Positions 1 through 7,633 of a stretch of DNA of 7,725 nt are shown here, piece by piece (positions within the stretch are counted from its first letter, which is position 1; each line of letters opens with the position of its first letter). This DNA comes from an uncultured Bryobacterales bacterium. GTDB lineage: Bacteria > Acidobacteriota > Terriglobia > Bryobacterales > UBA6623. A program made the translations under genes and the position numbers. Location of the stretch: contig CAMPKL010000146.1 in the NCBI GenBank assembly GCA_946887065.1, positions 1 to 7,725 on the forward strand, read 5' to 3'. The notes under the pieces were generated by a model. It was not told the origin of the DNA and made no database searches. It saw only the letters and a program-made list of their open reading frames with translations.

Positions 1-2049
1 GACGGCGACCTCGTCCTCATCCAGCGCACGAAGCAGCACGTCCGCCTCGACGGCAGTAGTTTCTGCGGGATTGCGGATATTATCCTGATCGAGACCAACT
101 AAACCTGTGGCGGCTCCGGCGCCGGCCACCGCTGCCGGCTGGCCGCCTATGGTTGCCGTGAGGCTGTCCTGGACGTGGCTTAATGGCGGAGGCAAAGGGG
201 CAGCGCGTCCGGTGGCGATTGCTGGAGATATTTCCCCGGCGCCGGTTAGATAGACAGTCACCACGGTGTCGGAGGGAGTAGCGTTGGCGGGCGAGTTCAG
301 TGAGCCGTCTTGGTTCAGCGCGACTGCCCGGTTTGATCCCGGATGGACGAAAACTCCGGGCGCCGCGGCTGCGACGGGCAGGATGCGGCTTACGCTCGCT
401 ACGTCATCACGCAGGACTTGGACTGAGACAAAGCTGCCCGGCTCTAGGTCCGTGGGCGCTTGGGCGTTAATTTGCACTGGGCTGACGTAAAAGAGCGGAG
501 CCGGCCGGCCGTCGACCAGAACCGCCACTCGATTCAGGATTTCGATGAGTCCGCCCGAGAGCGGATCGAAGAACCCGTGGCCTTCGGCCGGGGCTAGTTC
601 CGCACCGAACATTGAGAATATGCCGCCTGGCGAGAGAGGTCCCGGCTCAAAGCTGGCAGCGTGGACGACGGCGCCGGCTGAGAATGACGGGGTCGACGTG
701 GGGATTGCGACTTCCACGGCTCCGCTAAACAGGGAAATCTGGCCGCCGAGGCGCACCATTGCCGACAAACTGCCCACGGGCGCGGTTGGGGCTACGTCGA
801 TCCGGAACCTCAACAGCGGATAAATCCGCCCATCGGTCAACTCGATTTCGTCTCGCTCGAAAGGCCCGGTGACGGAAACGCCCGTTCCCAGGAACGAGAT
901 CGACGCCAGGGATAGAGACGGGTCATCCAACCCGTCGCCGTAAATTTCGAAGAGATAGTGGCCGCCCGGGCGAGCGATAAGCCCGTAGTCGCTTTGTATA
1001 GGTGCGTCCTCCTCCGCCCCTCCAGCGCCGACTATGTTGAGCGCGTCCGAGCCGGGCCGCAACGTAAGCGTCGCGGCAGTTTCGCCGATTGGCAAGACGG
1101 TCAGCAAGTTGGGGAAGTCGGGGCCGCCGGCGACAGTGGTTGCAATGGAGGTGAGGACTCCGGTCTGGCTGAAGTGGCTAGAGAGCGCCGGCTCGTTGGC
1201 GGGCTCGGAATAGAGGATGTAGGCGCCGGCCGGCACGCCGCGAATCGTGGCGCGGCCCGACGTGTCGCTCAGCCCAGTCAGCAGAATGTTCTTCCCAGGA
1301 TCGATGGCCGTGATTAGGGCGCCGCGGGCGGGCTGACCGCTGGAGAGCCGGATATCGACGATGAGCGAGCCGTAGTTGGAGATGCCGGGAGCCGCATAAA
1401 TACCGCGTGGGTAGGCGATATCATCCGCGCTTAGCGTTCGGAGGTCAGCCGAACCTCGTGCGATCGTCGCGAACAAGGCGGAAGACACCGAGCCGGAATG
1501 CCCCATGCCGATGGCGTGGCCGAGTTCATGAACAAGAGTACCTTCGATGTCGAAAGTATCGGCTCGGAGCGTAGTCGAGAACTTGAACTGCGGACTAAAG
1601 ATGATGTCGGTGTCGGTGAGTTCGCCAGTCAAATCGGAAATGAGCCTCGTTACGGCCACCGCGCCGGCGCTTATTGAGCGATTCGAGGGGGTGTCGGCAA
1701 AGGTGATTATGCTTCGGCCGTCTGTTACGCCGGATGCGGTGGTAACGGAGACGGGAGAGTCGAAGTGGAGGTTGCTGCCGGTCACGGCGTTCCATCGATC
1801 GAGGGCGCTTAAGATCGCTGCTGTGGGCGCGCTATCCACTGTGATGACCGTGTCCCCCCTGACGTTCACCAGCCCTGCTCGGGTCTGAGAATTGACGAAA
1901 AGCGCGACGTGACTCGGGTCGTCAACAAAGTAGGGAGTGTTGGGGTCTCGGCCGCTTTGAACGTAAGCGGGAGAGCAGATTGCAGCGACAATTCCTAGCG
2001 CCGCCGCACCCTTCGCCCCCCAACCGATTTGCGTCATCGGTTCCAGCAT
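1..2049 (-). CDS. Secreted matrixin-like zinc metalloprotease with Solibacter-type C-terminal domain (3' end outside window)
   Basis: An open frame of 683 codons runs off the window start without a stop, so the C-terminus is missing. The N-terminus looks like a signal peptide: a hydrophobic stretch around residues 14-24 and a possible cleavage after SPA (residue 28). The protease domain covers about residues 35-220 and has [11 protein letters not shown] at 174-184, the HExxHxxGxxH zinc motif of matrixins/metzincins with ligands H174, H178, H184 and catalytic E175. The usual Met-turn methionine is not seen; the aligned stretch reads SSALFAT (189-195). Residues about 225-285 resemble a carboxypeptidase-regulatory/transthyretin-like beta domain, and about 318-450 look like an Ig-like beta region. 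From about residue 458 ([13 protein letters not shown], then [14 protein letters not shown] and [13 protein letters not shown]) it matches the TIGR03437 Solibacter C-terminal domain. An alternative ATG at 2037 gives a tidier signal peptide; neither start has a clear ribosome site. Substrate unknown. The family call is firm; activity and export are inferred. Confidence 0.88.
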   Translation of the reverse strand, partial: MLEPMTQIGWGAKGAAALGIVAAICSPAYVQSGRDPNTPYFVDDPSHVALFVNSQTRAGLVNVRGDTVITVDSAPTAAILSALDRWNAVTGSNLHFDSPVSVTTASGVTDGRSIITFADTPSNRSISAGAVAVTRLISDLTGELTDTDIIFSPQFKFSTTLRADTFDIEGTLVHELGHAIGMGHSGSVSSALFATIARGSADLRTLSADDIAYPRGIYAAPGISNYGSLIVDIRLSSGQPARGALITAIDPGKNILLTGLSDTSGRATIRGVPAGAYILYSEPANEPALSSHFSQTGVLTSIATTVAGGPDFPNLLTVLPIGETAATLTLRPGSDALNIVGAGGAEEDAPIQSDYGLIARPGGHYLFEIYGDGLDDPSLSLASISFLGTGVSVTGPFERDEIELTDGRIYPLLRFRIDVAPTAPVGSLSAMVRLGGQISLFSGAVEVAIPTSTPSFSAGAVVHAASFEPGPLSPGGIFSMFGAELAPAEGHGFFDPLSGGLIEILNRVAVLVDGRPAPLFYVSPVQINAQAPTDLEPGSFVSVQVLRDDVASVSRILPVAAAAPGVFVHPGSNRAVALNQDGSLNSPANATPSDTVVTVYLTGAGEISPAIATGRAAPLPPPLSHVQDSLTATIGGQPAAVAGAGAATGLVGLDQDNIRNPAETTAVEADVLLRALDEDEVAV

Positions 2050-2104
2050 ATCCGGCTGGGGGCACGGTAAGATCAAAGATTCATCGAAAGGAGTCTCGCC
2101 GCCC
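2050..2104. promoter_or_regulatory. Divergent intergenic region, metalloprotease / ilvD
   Basis: These 55 bp separate the two divergent starts, so promoters for both genes should lie here or reach into the coding ends. TAAGAT at 2068-2073 is a possible -10 element for ilvD, but no convincing -35 box lies at the right distance. No clear dyad, T-box or leader-peptide attenuator is visible ahead of ilvD. The promoter role is inferred from gene layout alone. Confidence 0.4.
2087..2093 (+). promoter_or_regulatory. Ribosome binding site of ilvD
   Basis: AAAGGAG is a strong Shine-Dalgarno match, 11 bases ahead of the GTG at 2105. The spacing is somewhat long, but it supports that GTG as the start; no nearby in-frame ATG competes at the protein's N-terminus. 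Confidence 0.7.
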
Positions 2105-3787
2105 GTGTCTAATCCGCTCAAGCACCGCAGCCATATCATCACCGAAGGGCGTGATCGCGCACCGGCGCGTTCGTACTACCACTCGATCGGATTCGGAGAC
2201 GCGGAACTCGCGAAGCCGATCGTGGGCATCGCCAACACTTGGATTGAAGCGATGTCGTGCAACTACCACTTGCGCGACTTGGCGGAGCGCGTGAAGCAGG
2301 GCGTACGCGACGCCGGCGGAACTCCGATGGAGTTCAATACGATCGCCATTTCCGACGGCATCACGATGGGCACGGAGGGCATGAAGGCTTCTTTGGTCAG
2401 CCGTGAAGTGATCGCGGATTCGATCGAACTGACTGCTCAAGGCTACATGTTCGACGCGCTGGTGGCCATTGTGGCTTGCGACAAGACGATTCCTGGCGGC
2501 GCAATGGGGTTGGCCCGGGTCAATGTGCCGTCTTTGCTGCTCTATGGCGGCTCGATCATGCCGGGCAAGTACAAAGGCATGGACGTGACGATCCAGGACG
2601 TCTTTGAGGGCGTCGGCAAGCATGCGGCCGGCCAGATAACGGACCAAGAGCTGAAGGACCTGGAGTTGGCGGCCTGTCCGGGGCCCGGCGCCTGCGGCGG
2701 CCAATACACGGCCAACACGATGGCGACGGTCATGGAGATCATGGGCATTTCGCCTGTGGGGGCCGCCAGCGTTCCGGCGATGGCGGCGGACAAGGGCGAC
2801 GTGGCTTACGAAGCAGGCCGGACGGTCATGGAAACGCTCCGGCGAGGCATCAAACCGAGTGATATTTTCACCCGTAAAGCCTTCGAGAACGCGATTGCCA
2901 GCGTGGCGGCTACCGGCGGCTCGACGAATGCGGTTTTGCATTTGATGGCGCTTGCCGTCGACGCCGGAGTCGACCTCGAATTGGACGATTTTGACCGCAT
3001 CAGCCGTAAGACGCCGCTGCTTGTGGACCTCAAGCCGGGAGGCAAGTACGTCGCCGCCGATGTTTGGAAGGCCGGCGGTATTCAGTTCATCACCAAGCGC
3101 CTGATTGAGGGCGGCTATGTGGACGGAACCGCGAAGACCGTGACGGGTCAAACGCTTGGCGAGTCCGTCGAGCAAGCGCGGGAGACGTCAGGTCAACAGG
3201 TCATTCATAGGCTGGACGATCCGCTAAAGCCGACGGGCGGTTTGGTGATCTTGAGAGGCAACTTAGCGCCCGAGGGCGCCGTCATCAAGGTTGCCGGCGG
3301 CAAGTATCTTGTCCATAAGGGACCGGCCCGGGTTTTCGAGAAGGAAGAAGACGCCATGCACGCGGTCACCAGCGGCAATATCAAACCCGGCGACGTCGTG
3401 GTGATTCGTTACGAAGGTCCCGCGGGCGGCCCGGGAATGCGCGAGATGCTGGGCGTCACGGCGGCGGTGGTTGGAGCGGGTTTGGGCGAGAGCGTGGCGC
3501 TGCTGACGGATGGCCGCTTTTCGGGTGCGAGCCGCGGACTGATGGTCGGCCATGTAGCTCCCGAGGCGTTCCTTGGCGGGCCCATCGCCGCTGTTGAGGA
3601 AGGCGACATTATCCTGGTCGATTGTGATCAGCGAAAGCTCGAAGTGGAACTCGCGGACGAGGAACTGGCGAATCGACTGAGCAAAGTGAGGCGTCCGGAA
3701 CCGCGCTACAAAACGGGCGTATTCGCGAAGTATGCGGCGTCGGTATCGTCGGCCGCGCGGGGAGCGGTCACGGTTCCCAAGTGGTAG
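2105..3787 (+). CDS. ilvD: Dihydroxy-acid dehydratase, [2Fe-2S] type
   Basis: IlvD dehydrates 2,3-dihydroxy-isovalerate and 2,3-dihydroxy-3-methylvalerate to the 2-keto acids that lead to valine, leucine, isoleucine and pantothenate; it is cytosolic. The 560-residue length is normal for the family. Three cluster cysteines are visible: C52 in MSCNYH, C125 in ACDKTIPGG and C197 in [12 protein letters not shown]. This arrangement is that of the plant/mycobacterial [2Fe-2S] enzymes, not the E. coli [4Fe-4S] form, which has no cysteine at the first site and reads GSCSGMFTANSM at the third. D84 and D126 are probable Mg ligands and K127 the lysine that is carbamylated in studied members. [10 protein letters not shown] (271-280), GGPGMREM (441-448) and GRFSGAS (470-476, S473 as likely base) are further family signatures. 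The start is GTG, supported by AAAGGAG upstream. No other ilv gene is in the window, so it appears to be a single-gene unit; it converges on the zinc-ribbon gene with a 12-bp gap. Confidence 0.97.
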   Translation: MSNPLKHRSHIITEGRDRAPARSYYHSIGFGDAELAKPIVGIANTWIEAMSCNYHLRDLAERVKQGVRDAGGTPMEFNTIAISDGITMGTEGMKASLVSREVIADSIELTAQGYMFDALVAIVACDKTIPGGAMGLARVNVPSLLLYGGSIMPGKYKGMDVTIQDVFEGVGKHAAGQITDQELKDLELAACPGPGACGGQYTANTMATVMEIMGISPVGAASVPAMAADKGDVAYEAGRTVMETLRRGIKPSDIFTRKAFENAIASVAATGGSTNAVLHLMALAVDAGVDLELDDFDRISRKTPLLVDLKPGGKYVAADVWKAGGIQFITKRLIEGGYVDGTAKTVTGQTLGESVEQARETSGQQVIHRLDDPLKPTGGLVILRGNLAPEGAVIKVAGGKYLVHKGPARVFEKEEDAMHAVTSGNIKPGDVVVIRYEGPAGGPGMREMLGVTAAVVGAGLGESVALLTDGRFSGASRGLMVGHVAPEAFLGGPIAAVEEGDIILVDCDQRKLEVELADEELANRLSKVRRPEPRYKTGVFAKYAASVSSAARGAVTVPKW

Positions 3788-3799
3788 CCTCGGCGGCTG

Positions 3800-4357
3800 C
3801 TATTTCGTGGCTTGCGAGAACTCGGAGTCTGCAAACTCCGAGATGTTAGCCTTCATCCGCTTTCGGTTGGCTTGCTTGCGGTCTTCGACCGGGCAATAGA
3901 ACGGCGCTACCAACAAAATGGGAATCGCGGCGACGTCGATCATGATCCAGGAGACGCGATCGAGCAGAGTAACGATCATCGGATTGTAGAAAAAGGTGAG
4001 CCCGCCCATCAGCCAGATCCAAGCCTGACGTTTGGCTTGATACGCGAGGAATGTCGCATAGGCGGCGGCGAGGAACGGCACGACTCGGAGGAAGCCGTAA
4101 AGGAAGCCGAAGAGCGTGGAAAAACCGAGCAGGAGGGCGATGGCTGCCAGCCAGCAAGCGCCCACCAGCGGCAGAGAGAGTTCGTACTGAGTGAACTCCG
4201 CGTCGAGGACTTTGCCGCCGGTCGCAGTGACGGGCGCCGCTGTTCTTTTGACGGTCGTCGAGCAGGAACCGCAGCGAAAGAAGCCCTTGCGTCCGCCCTT
4301 CACGTCGGGCAGCCGGTTGACCCGGCCGCAATGAGGACAGCTGACTAATTCGGCCAT
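3800..4357 (-). CDS. Small membrane protein with N-terminal zinc ribbon (DUF6804-like membrane part)
   Basis: This 185-residue protein of unknown function begins with a zinc ribbon: CPHCG at residues 7-11 and CGSC at 29-32, i.e. two CxxC pairs able to bind one zinc ion. A short linker (about 35-55) leads into hydrophobic segments: roughly LPLVGACWLAAIALLLGF, then FLRVVPFLAAAYATFLAY, then two more around WIWLMGGLTFFYNP and SWIMIDVAAIPILLVAPF. That suggests about four membrane passes and a basic C-terminal tail (RKQANRKRMK). The last two segments, with FYNP followed by W..ID, recall small DUF6804-type membrane proteins; this resemblance is from memory and weak. I chose ATG at 4357 because it lies just ahead of the ribbon; the longer frame from GTG at 4384 adds nine residues and has no ribosome site. 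It lies 104 bp downstream of ppk1 on the same strand and may be co-transcribed, but the gap is large enough for its own promoter. Confidence 0.8.
   Translation of the reverse strand: MAELVSCPHCGRVNRLPDVKGGRKGFFRCGSCSTTVKRTAAPVTATGGKVLDAEFTQYELSLPLVGACWLAAIALLLGFSTLFGFLYGFLRVVPFLAAAYATFLAYQAKRQAWIWLMGGLTFFYNPMIVTLLDRVSWIMIDVAAIPILLVAPFYCPVEDRKQANRKRMKANISEFADSEFSQATK
3821..3842. repeat. Perfect 8-bp inverted repeat at the ilvD / zinc-ribbon 3' junction
   Basis: CTCGGAGT (3821-3828) and ACTCCGAG (3835-3842) are exact reverse complements around a 6-base loop. The hairpin lies 33 bp past the ilvD stop and inside the last codons of the convergent gene, where it encodes SEFADSEF. No run of T follows on either strand, so it is not a classic intrinsic terminator, though it could stabilise or stop the ilvD transcript. 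Confidence 0.4.
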
Positions 4358-4461
4358 ATTGAGATTCTCAGCTGAAGCTATCACGACCGCGAACGGCGGG
4401 GTCGTAGGAGCTTTGCCCTAGGCCGCCATTTAAAGAGGACGGGCCTGTACTAGGACATTCG
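4358..4461 (-). other. ppk1 to zinc-ribbon spacer with a short dyad
   Basis: This 104-bp spacer on the minus strand follows the ppk1 stop. It contains a 6-bp inverted repeat, ACGACC (4383-4388) and GGTCGT (4400-4405), with a G+C-rich loop, located 26 bp ahead of the zinc-ribbon start. No T tract follows it, and no clear -35/-10 pair was found. It could be a weak ppk1 terminator, a leader hairpin or chance. Confidence 0.25.
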
Positions 4462-6573
4462 CTAGCCCGCGCCTCGGGTCCGCTGAGCCATCAGAGCTTG
4501 GCTGTCGACGGCAGGCTCGCCCGGAAGAGGAATCACTCGGGCGTAGCCGCCGTGAGGCTGCATGATGCGGGCTTTTTGGTTATCTGCAAGCGCGGTATTG
4601 AGGACTTCATCTCGGACGTAGCGGATGAGATCGGGCCTCAAAATGGGAAATACCGTTTCCACCCGATAAGACAGGTTGCGGCGCATCGCATCGGCGCTGC
4701 CGATATAGAGTTCCTCGTGGCCGGCGTTGCGGAAGTAGTACGCGCGGCTGTGCTCAAGGAATCGTCCGACCACGGATATTACACGGATGTTTTCGCTGAC
4801 GCCTGGAATGCCAGGCCGCAAGCAACAGATTCCGCGGACGAGCAGATCGCACTTCACGCCTGCCTGGGAAGCGCGGTAGAGGAGCTGCATCATCGCCCGG
4901 TCGGCTAGGCCGTTGGTCTTGAAGATCAAATGGCCCTTTCCACCGCTTTCCTGAATCGCTATTTCGCGCTCGATCATCTGCTGCAAACGCTCGCGCAACC
5001 CTACCGGCGCCACCAGCAGTTTGCGGTAATGATGTTCGGCGGCGTACCCGGTGAGGTAATTGAAAAGCTGAGTGACGTCGGCGGCCAGTTCGGGATCACA
5101 AGTTAGGAATCCGAAATCGGTATAGAGATTCGCTGTGACGGCGTTGTAGTTGCCGGTGGAAAGGTGCACATAGCGCCGCACCTCGTGGCCTTCTTGGCGC
5201 ACTACGAGCAATACCTTTGAGTGAATCTTGAGTCCAACCAGGCCATATACGACGTGGACGCCTTCTTCTTCCAGAGCCCGGGCCCAACTGATGTTGCTTT
5301 CTTCGTCGAACCGAGCCTTCAACTCGACGAGGACCGCGACTTGCTTGCCGTTCTGCATGGCTTCCAGCAGGGCCTCCACAACGGGCGAATTTTTGCCGAC
5401 CCGGTAGAGCGTCATCTTGATGGCCAGCACATGCGGATCGCGAGCAGCCTGGCGCAAGAAGTCGATCACGGGCTGGAAAGAGTCGTAGGGGTGATGGAGG
5501 AAAATGTCCTCGCGTGCCACTAGACCGAAGAGGTTATCGTCATGATCGGCGCCGTCGTAGGCGGCTGGGAACTTCGCAAGCATCGGCGGATCTTTAAGAT
5601 CCGGACGATCGATCCCGTAGAGAGACATGAGCCGATTCAGGGCCAATGGACCGTTGAGGCGGTAGACGCCGTTTGCATGGATTTCCAGGTTGTTCTTGAG
5701 GATGGTGAGAATCTTCTCGGGCATGTCTTCATGCACCGTGAGTCTTACGACGCTGCCGAAGCGGCGCTGGCGCACTCCCTCGGCGACCACTACAAGAAGG
5801 TCGTCGGCCTCCAACTCTTGGATTGCGATATCGGCGTCTCGGGTGACGTGGAAAGGATGCGCCTCTATGATGCGAGTTCCGGGGAACAGAAGCTCCAAGT
5901 TGGCGATGATCAATTCTTCAAGCCAGACGTAGGAGGTCTGTTTCGATGTCTTCGGGTCCACGCGCACAAGCTGCGGCAAGGTGTCGGGCACTTTCACGCG
6001 AGCGAATCGCTCCGACTGGTCCGTGTGGCGGATGACGACCGCAAGGTTGAGACTGAGATTGGATATGTGAGGGAATGGCCGCGAGGGGTCAAAGGCCAAA
6101 GGAGTCAGAACCGGAAAGACGCGCTCTGCGAAGTAAGCGTCGGCCGCGTCCCTTTGCGTTTTTGTTAAGAACCGGTAGGGGAGGATGCGAACGCCGGCTT
6201 CACTGAGCCCGGGGATTAGATCGTCTCGAAGGCAACTGCGGGATTCCTCCAGCAGGCTCTCAACCTCTTTCCGGATCGCACGCAGTTGCTCACCGGGCGG
6301 CATGTCGCCGCTCGATGGTTCCCAGACCCCGGCGGCAACCTGGTCGAGCAGGCCGGCGACTCGTACCATGAAGAATTCATTCAGGTTAGAGCTGACGATG
6401 GCGAGGAACTTGAGCCGTTCCAGCAGCGGTAGACGGGGGTCCTGGGCTTCCTCAAGAACGCGCTTTTGAAACTCCAGCAGGCTTAGTTCACGGTTAATGT
6501 ATAAAGCCGGATCGTCGAACGAGATGGCGTCACCGACCTCTTGCAGTCTCTGGGTCTCCGGTGACGCGGCCAT
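4462..6573 (-). CDS. ppk1: Polyphosphate kinase 1
   Basis: Ppk1 reversibly transfers the terminal phosphate of ATP onto long-chain polyphosphate, usually at the membrane. The 703-residue length is typical. In order: N domain with YINRELSLLEFQKRV (25-39) and SNLNEFFMVRVAGL (62-75); head domain with LAFDPSRPFPHISNLSLNLA (159-178); C1 domain with TLYRVG (388-393), KARFDEESN (419-427), KIHSK (449-453) and HLSTGNYN (470-477); C2 domain with GRFLEHSRAYYF (603-614) and GSADAMRRNLSYRVE (625-639). H451 matches the histidine that is phosphorylated in E. coli (His435), H608 matches His592, and R391 and R421 correspond to the metal/phosphate-binding arginines 375 and 405. No key residue is missing. I chose ATG at 6573; a TTG at 6681 would add 36 residues with no family character. 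No clear ribosome site precedes the ATG. Divergent from the sulfatase-like gene and upstream of the zinc-ribbon gene. Confidence 0.97.
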   Translation of the reverse strand: MAASPETQRLQEVGDAISFDDPALYINRELSLLEFQKRVLEEAQDPRLPLLERLKFLAIVSSNLNEFFMVRVAGLLDQVAAGVWEPSSGDMPPGEQLRAIRKEVESLLEESRSCLRDDLIPGLSEAGVRILPYRFLTKTQRDAADAYFAERVFPVLTPLAFDPSRPFPHISNLSLNLAVVIRHTDQSERFARVKVPDTLPQLVRVDPKTSKQTSYVWLEELIIANLELLFPGTRIIEAHPFHVTRDADIAIQELEADDLLVVVAEGVRQRRFGSVVRLTVHEDMPEKILTILKNNLEIHANGVYRLNGPLALNRLMSLYGIDRPDLKDPPMLAKFPAAYDGADHDDNLFGLVAREDIFLHHPYDSFQPVIDFLRQAARDPHVLAIKMTLYRVGKNSPVVEALLEAMQNGKQVAVLVELKARFDEESNISWARALEEEGVHVVYGLVGLKIHSKVLLVVRQEGHEVRRYVHLSTGNYNAVTANLYTDFGFLTCDPELAADVTQLFNYLTGYAAEHHYRKLLVAPVGLRERLQQMIEREIAIQESGGKGHLIFKTNGLADRAMMQLLYRASQAGVKCDLLVRGICCLRPGIPGVSENIRVISVVGRFLEHSRAYYFRNAGHEELYIGSADAMRRNLSYRVETVFPILRPDLIRYVRDEVLNTALADNQKARIMQPHGGYARVIPLPGEPAVDSQALMAQRTRGAG

Positions 6574-6613
6574 GCTTACAAGACTATCGCATCGCCCCAA
6601 GCAGTTGTCTGTC

Positions 6614-6626
6614 TTGGATTTTCCAA
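6614..6626. repeat. Short palindrome TTGGA-TTT-TCCAA
   Basis: The two 5-base arms are exact reverse complements around a 3-base centre, about 40 bp upstream of the ppk1 ATG. A dyad of this size in a divergent intergenic region could bind a dimeric regulator. At this length it could also arise by chance. Confidence 0.3.
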
Positions 6627-6656
6627 TGGCCCCGGAGTGCAAGGCTCCCCGGTGTA

Positions 6657-6678
6657 CCGCAAGCTGGGAGCTTTGCGG
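6657..6678. repeat. Near-perfect inverted repeat upstream of the sulfatase-like gene
   Basis: CCGCAAGCT (6657-6665), spacer GGG, then AGCTTTGCGG (6669-6678): a 9-bp inverted repeat with one extra T in the right arm. It ends 28 bp before the ATG at 6707 and lies about 84 bp from the ppk1 start, so it could be an operator for either gene or an RNA hairpin in a leader. Confidence 0.45.
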
Positions 6679-6706
6679 CAAATCCCTGTGATACGCTCAT
6701 CTGACG

Positions 6707-7558
6707 ATGAGCGAATTCAAGGGCAATAACTACATCCTCGTGATCTTCGATTCCTGCCGTTACGATAGCTTCGTCGAGGCGGCCCCGAAGACGATGATGA
6801 AGCTTGGAGGCGTGGAGAAACGGTGGTCCTATGCGTCCTGGACCGCGCCGTCTCATTACAACCTGCTGATGGGACTGTTGCCGCACCACAGTCCGCAGAA
6901 TGTCTTCGCGTCCGAGTACTACAAGAAAGACTTCTTGAAATACAACGAGCGGCTGGGCCAGGAAAACGTCGAATTCAAATCCTTCGTGCCTCGCTTGTTC
7001 TTGCCGGCGTATCTGCAGGAGAGGCTCAACTACCGGACTCACGCCATGGTCTCGCTGCCCGTTCTGAATCCCCGGACGATCATCAATCAGAATTTCGACA
7101 CATTCCGCCTGATGGATTCGCACAACGATATGCGGGCGATGGTTCGCGAGCTGAAGTTCACGGAGGACCGGCCGTCGTTCTACATCTTGAACGTGGGTGA
7201 GACTCACTATCCATACGCGCTGCCGGACGAGCCACGCGACCAATGGCCCCGGGTCTCCGGCGTGCATGGAGTGTTCAAGCATCTCGACGATGAAGTTGTC
7301 GGAGGCAAGATTGGCGGCGAGGCGGAGAAATTCTTCGACCAGCAAAAGCTCGATGAACTGCGGGATCGGCAGGTGAAGGCCGTGCAGTACTTGGATCTAG
7401 TAATCGAGGAGCTATTTGACGTAGTCCCCGAAAATACTTACATCACGATCACGGCGGATCACGGCGAACTGTTCGGCGAGGAAGGCTACTTTGGGCATGG
7501 GCCGATCATGCACGAGAAGGTATTCGAAGTCCCGTTTGTTGAGGGAAAGATTCGTTAG
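6707..7558 (+). CDS. Compact sulfatase-like metallohydrolase (alkaline phosphatase superfamily)
   Basis: This 283-residue protein has the layout of the sulfatase/alkaline phosphatase superfamily. Near the N-terminus, YILVIFDSCRYDSF (9-22) supplies a metal-binding aspartate (D15). WTAPSHYNLLMGLLPH (45-60) aligns with the CxPSR...TG.. active-site loop of sulfatases, but Thr46 stands where formylglycine sulfatases have Cys or Ser. The second metal-binding cluster is ITADHGELFGEEGYFGHG (248-265), with D251, H252 and H264, followed by HEKVFEVPF (269-277). Thr at this position is usual in phospho-enzymes of the superfamily, so a phosphodiesterase, phosphatase or phosphotransferase role is at least as likely as sulfate ester cleavage. 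The protein ends shortly after the VPF strand, whereas usual sulfatases continue for 100 or more residues. It has no signal peptide or membrane segment, which suggests a cytosolic enzyme. The ATG at 6707 lies just ahead of the conserved first strand; no clear ribosome site. Substrate unknown. Confidence 0.85.
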   Translation: MSEFKGNNYILVIFDSCRYDSFVEAAPKTMMKLGGVEKRWSYASWTAPSHYNLLMGLLPHHSPQNVFASEYYKKDFLKYNERLGQENVEFKSFVPRLFLPAYLQERLNYRTHAMVSLPVLNPRTIINQNFDTFRLMDSHNDMRAMVRELKFTEDRPSFYILNVGETHYPYALPDEPRDQWPRVSGVHGVFKHLDDEVVGGKIGGEAEKFFDQQKLDELRDRQVKAVQYLDLVIEELFDVVPENTYITITADHGELFGEEGYFGHGPIMHEKVFEVPFVEGKIR

Positions 7559-7578
7559 GCGAATCGCGGACGAAAAGG

Positions 7579-7614
7579 AAACGGGCGGCCCAAGCAGGCC
7601 GCCCGTTTTGTTTT
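7579..7614. terminator. Strong, probably bidirectional intrinsic terminator
   Basis: A 12-bp perfect stem (7579-7590 with 7597-7608; core ACGGGCGGCC/GGCCGCCCGT) with a 6-base loop CAAGCA runs into TTTTGTTTT on the plus strand. On the minus strand the stem is followed by TTTCCTTTT. It begins 20 bp after the stop of the sulfatase-like gene and lies 25 bp beyond the stop of the minus-strand gene, so it probably ends both convergent transcripts. Confidence 0.92.
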
Positions 7615-7633
7615 CCGATTGCGATCGGGACGA

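Larger units (their letters stand above)
6574..6706. promoter_or_regulatory. Divergent control region, ppk1 / sulfatase-like gene
   Basis: These 133 bp lie between two divergent starts and should hold promoters for both. Two dyads stand out (listed separately), plus a weaker GGAG/CTCC pair at 6634-6637 and 6645-6648. I did not see a Pho box (paired CTGTCAT-type repeats) or a convincing sigma-70 promoter. The regulatory role is inferred from layout. Confidence 0.45.

Noticed and set aside
1..102. Possible end of a plus-strand gene entering the window, with a stop at 100-102
   Set aside because: It is fully antisense to the C-terminal TIGR03437-type region, and 33 codons without a motif give no support.
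266..1888. Several plus-strand open frames of 74-119 codons across the metalloprotease region
   Set aside because: The minus frame here is open for 683 codons and carries recognisable domains; the plus frames are its shadows.
2081..3175. 364-codon open frame on the minus strand antisense to ilvD
   Set aside because: It lies opposite well-conserved ilvD codons; its His/Arg-rich product has no domain character and reflects high G+C content in the opposite frame.
3812..4348. 178-codon plus-strand frame and a 161-codon minus-strand frame across the zinc-ribbon gene
   Set aside because: The zinc-ribbon frame has clear CxxC pairs and membrane segments; the others are charged, low-complexity shadows.
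5542..6168. 208-codon plus-strand open frame inside ppk1
   Set aside because: It is antisense to conserved Ppk1 domains and its product shows no recognisable motif.
6574..6681. N-terminal extension of Ppk1 from TTG at 6681
   Set aside because: The extra 36 residues are unlike any Ppk1 N-terminus, and the ATG at 6573 already gives a normal-length protein.
6584..7345. 253-codon minus-strand open frame opposite the sulfatase-like gene
   Set aside because: It overlaps the whole divergent control region and the conserved sulfatase-like motifs; its product has no family signature.
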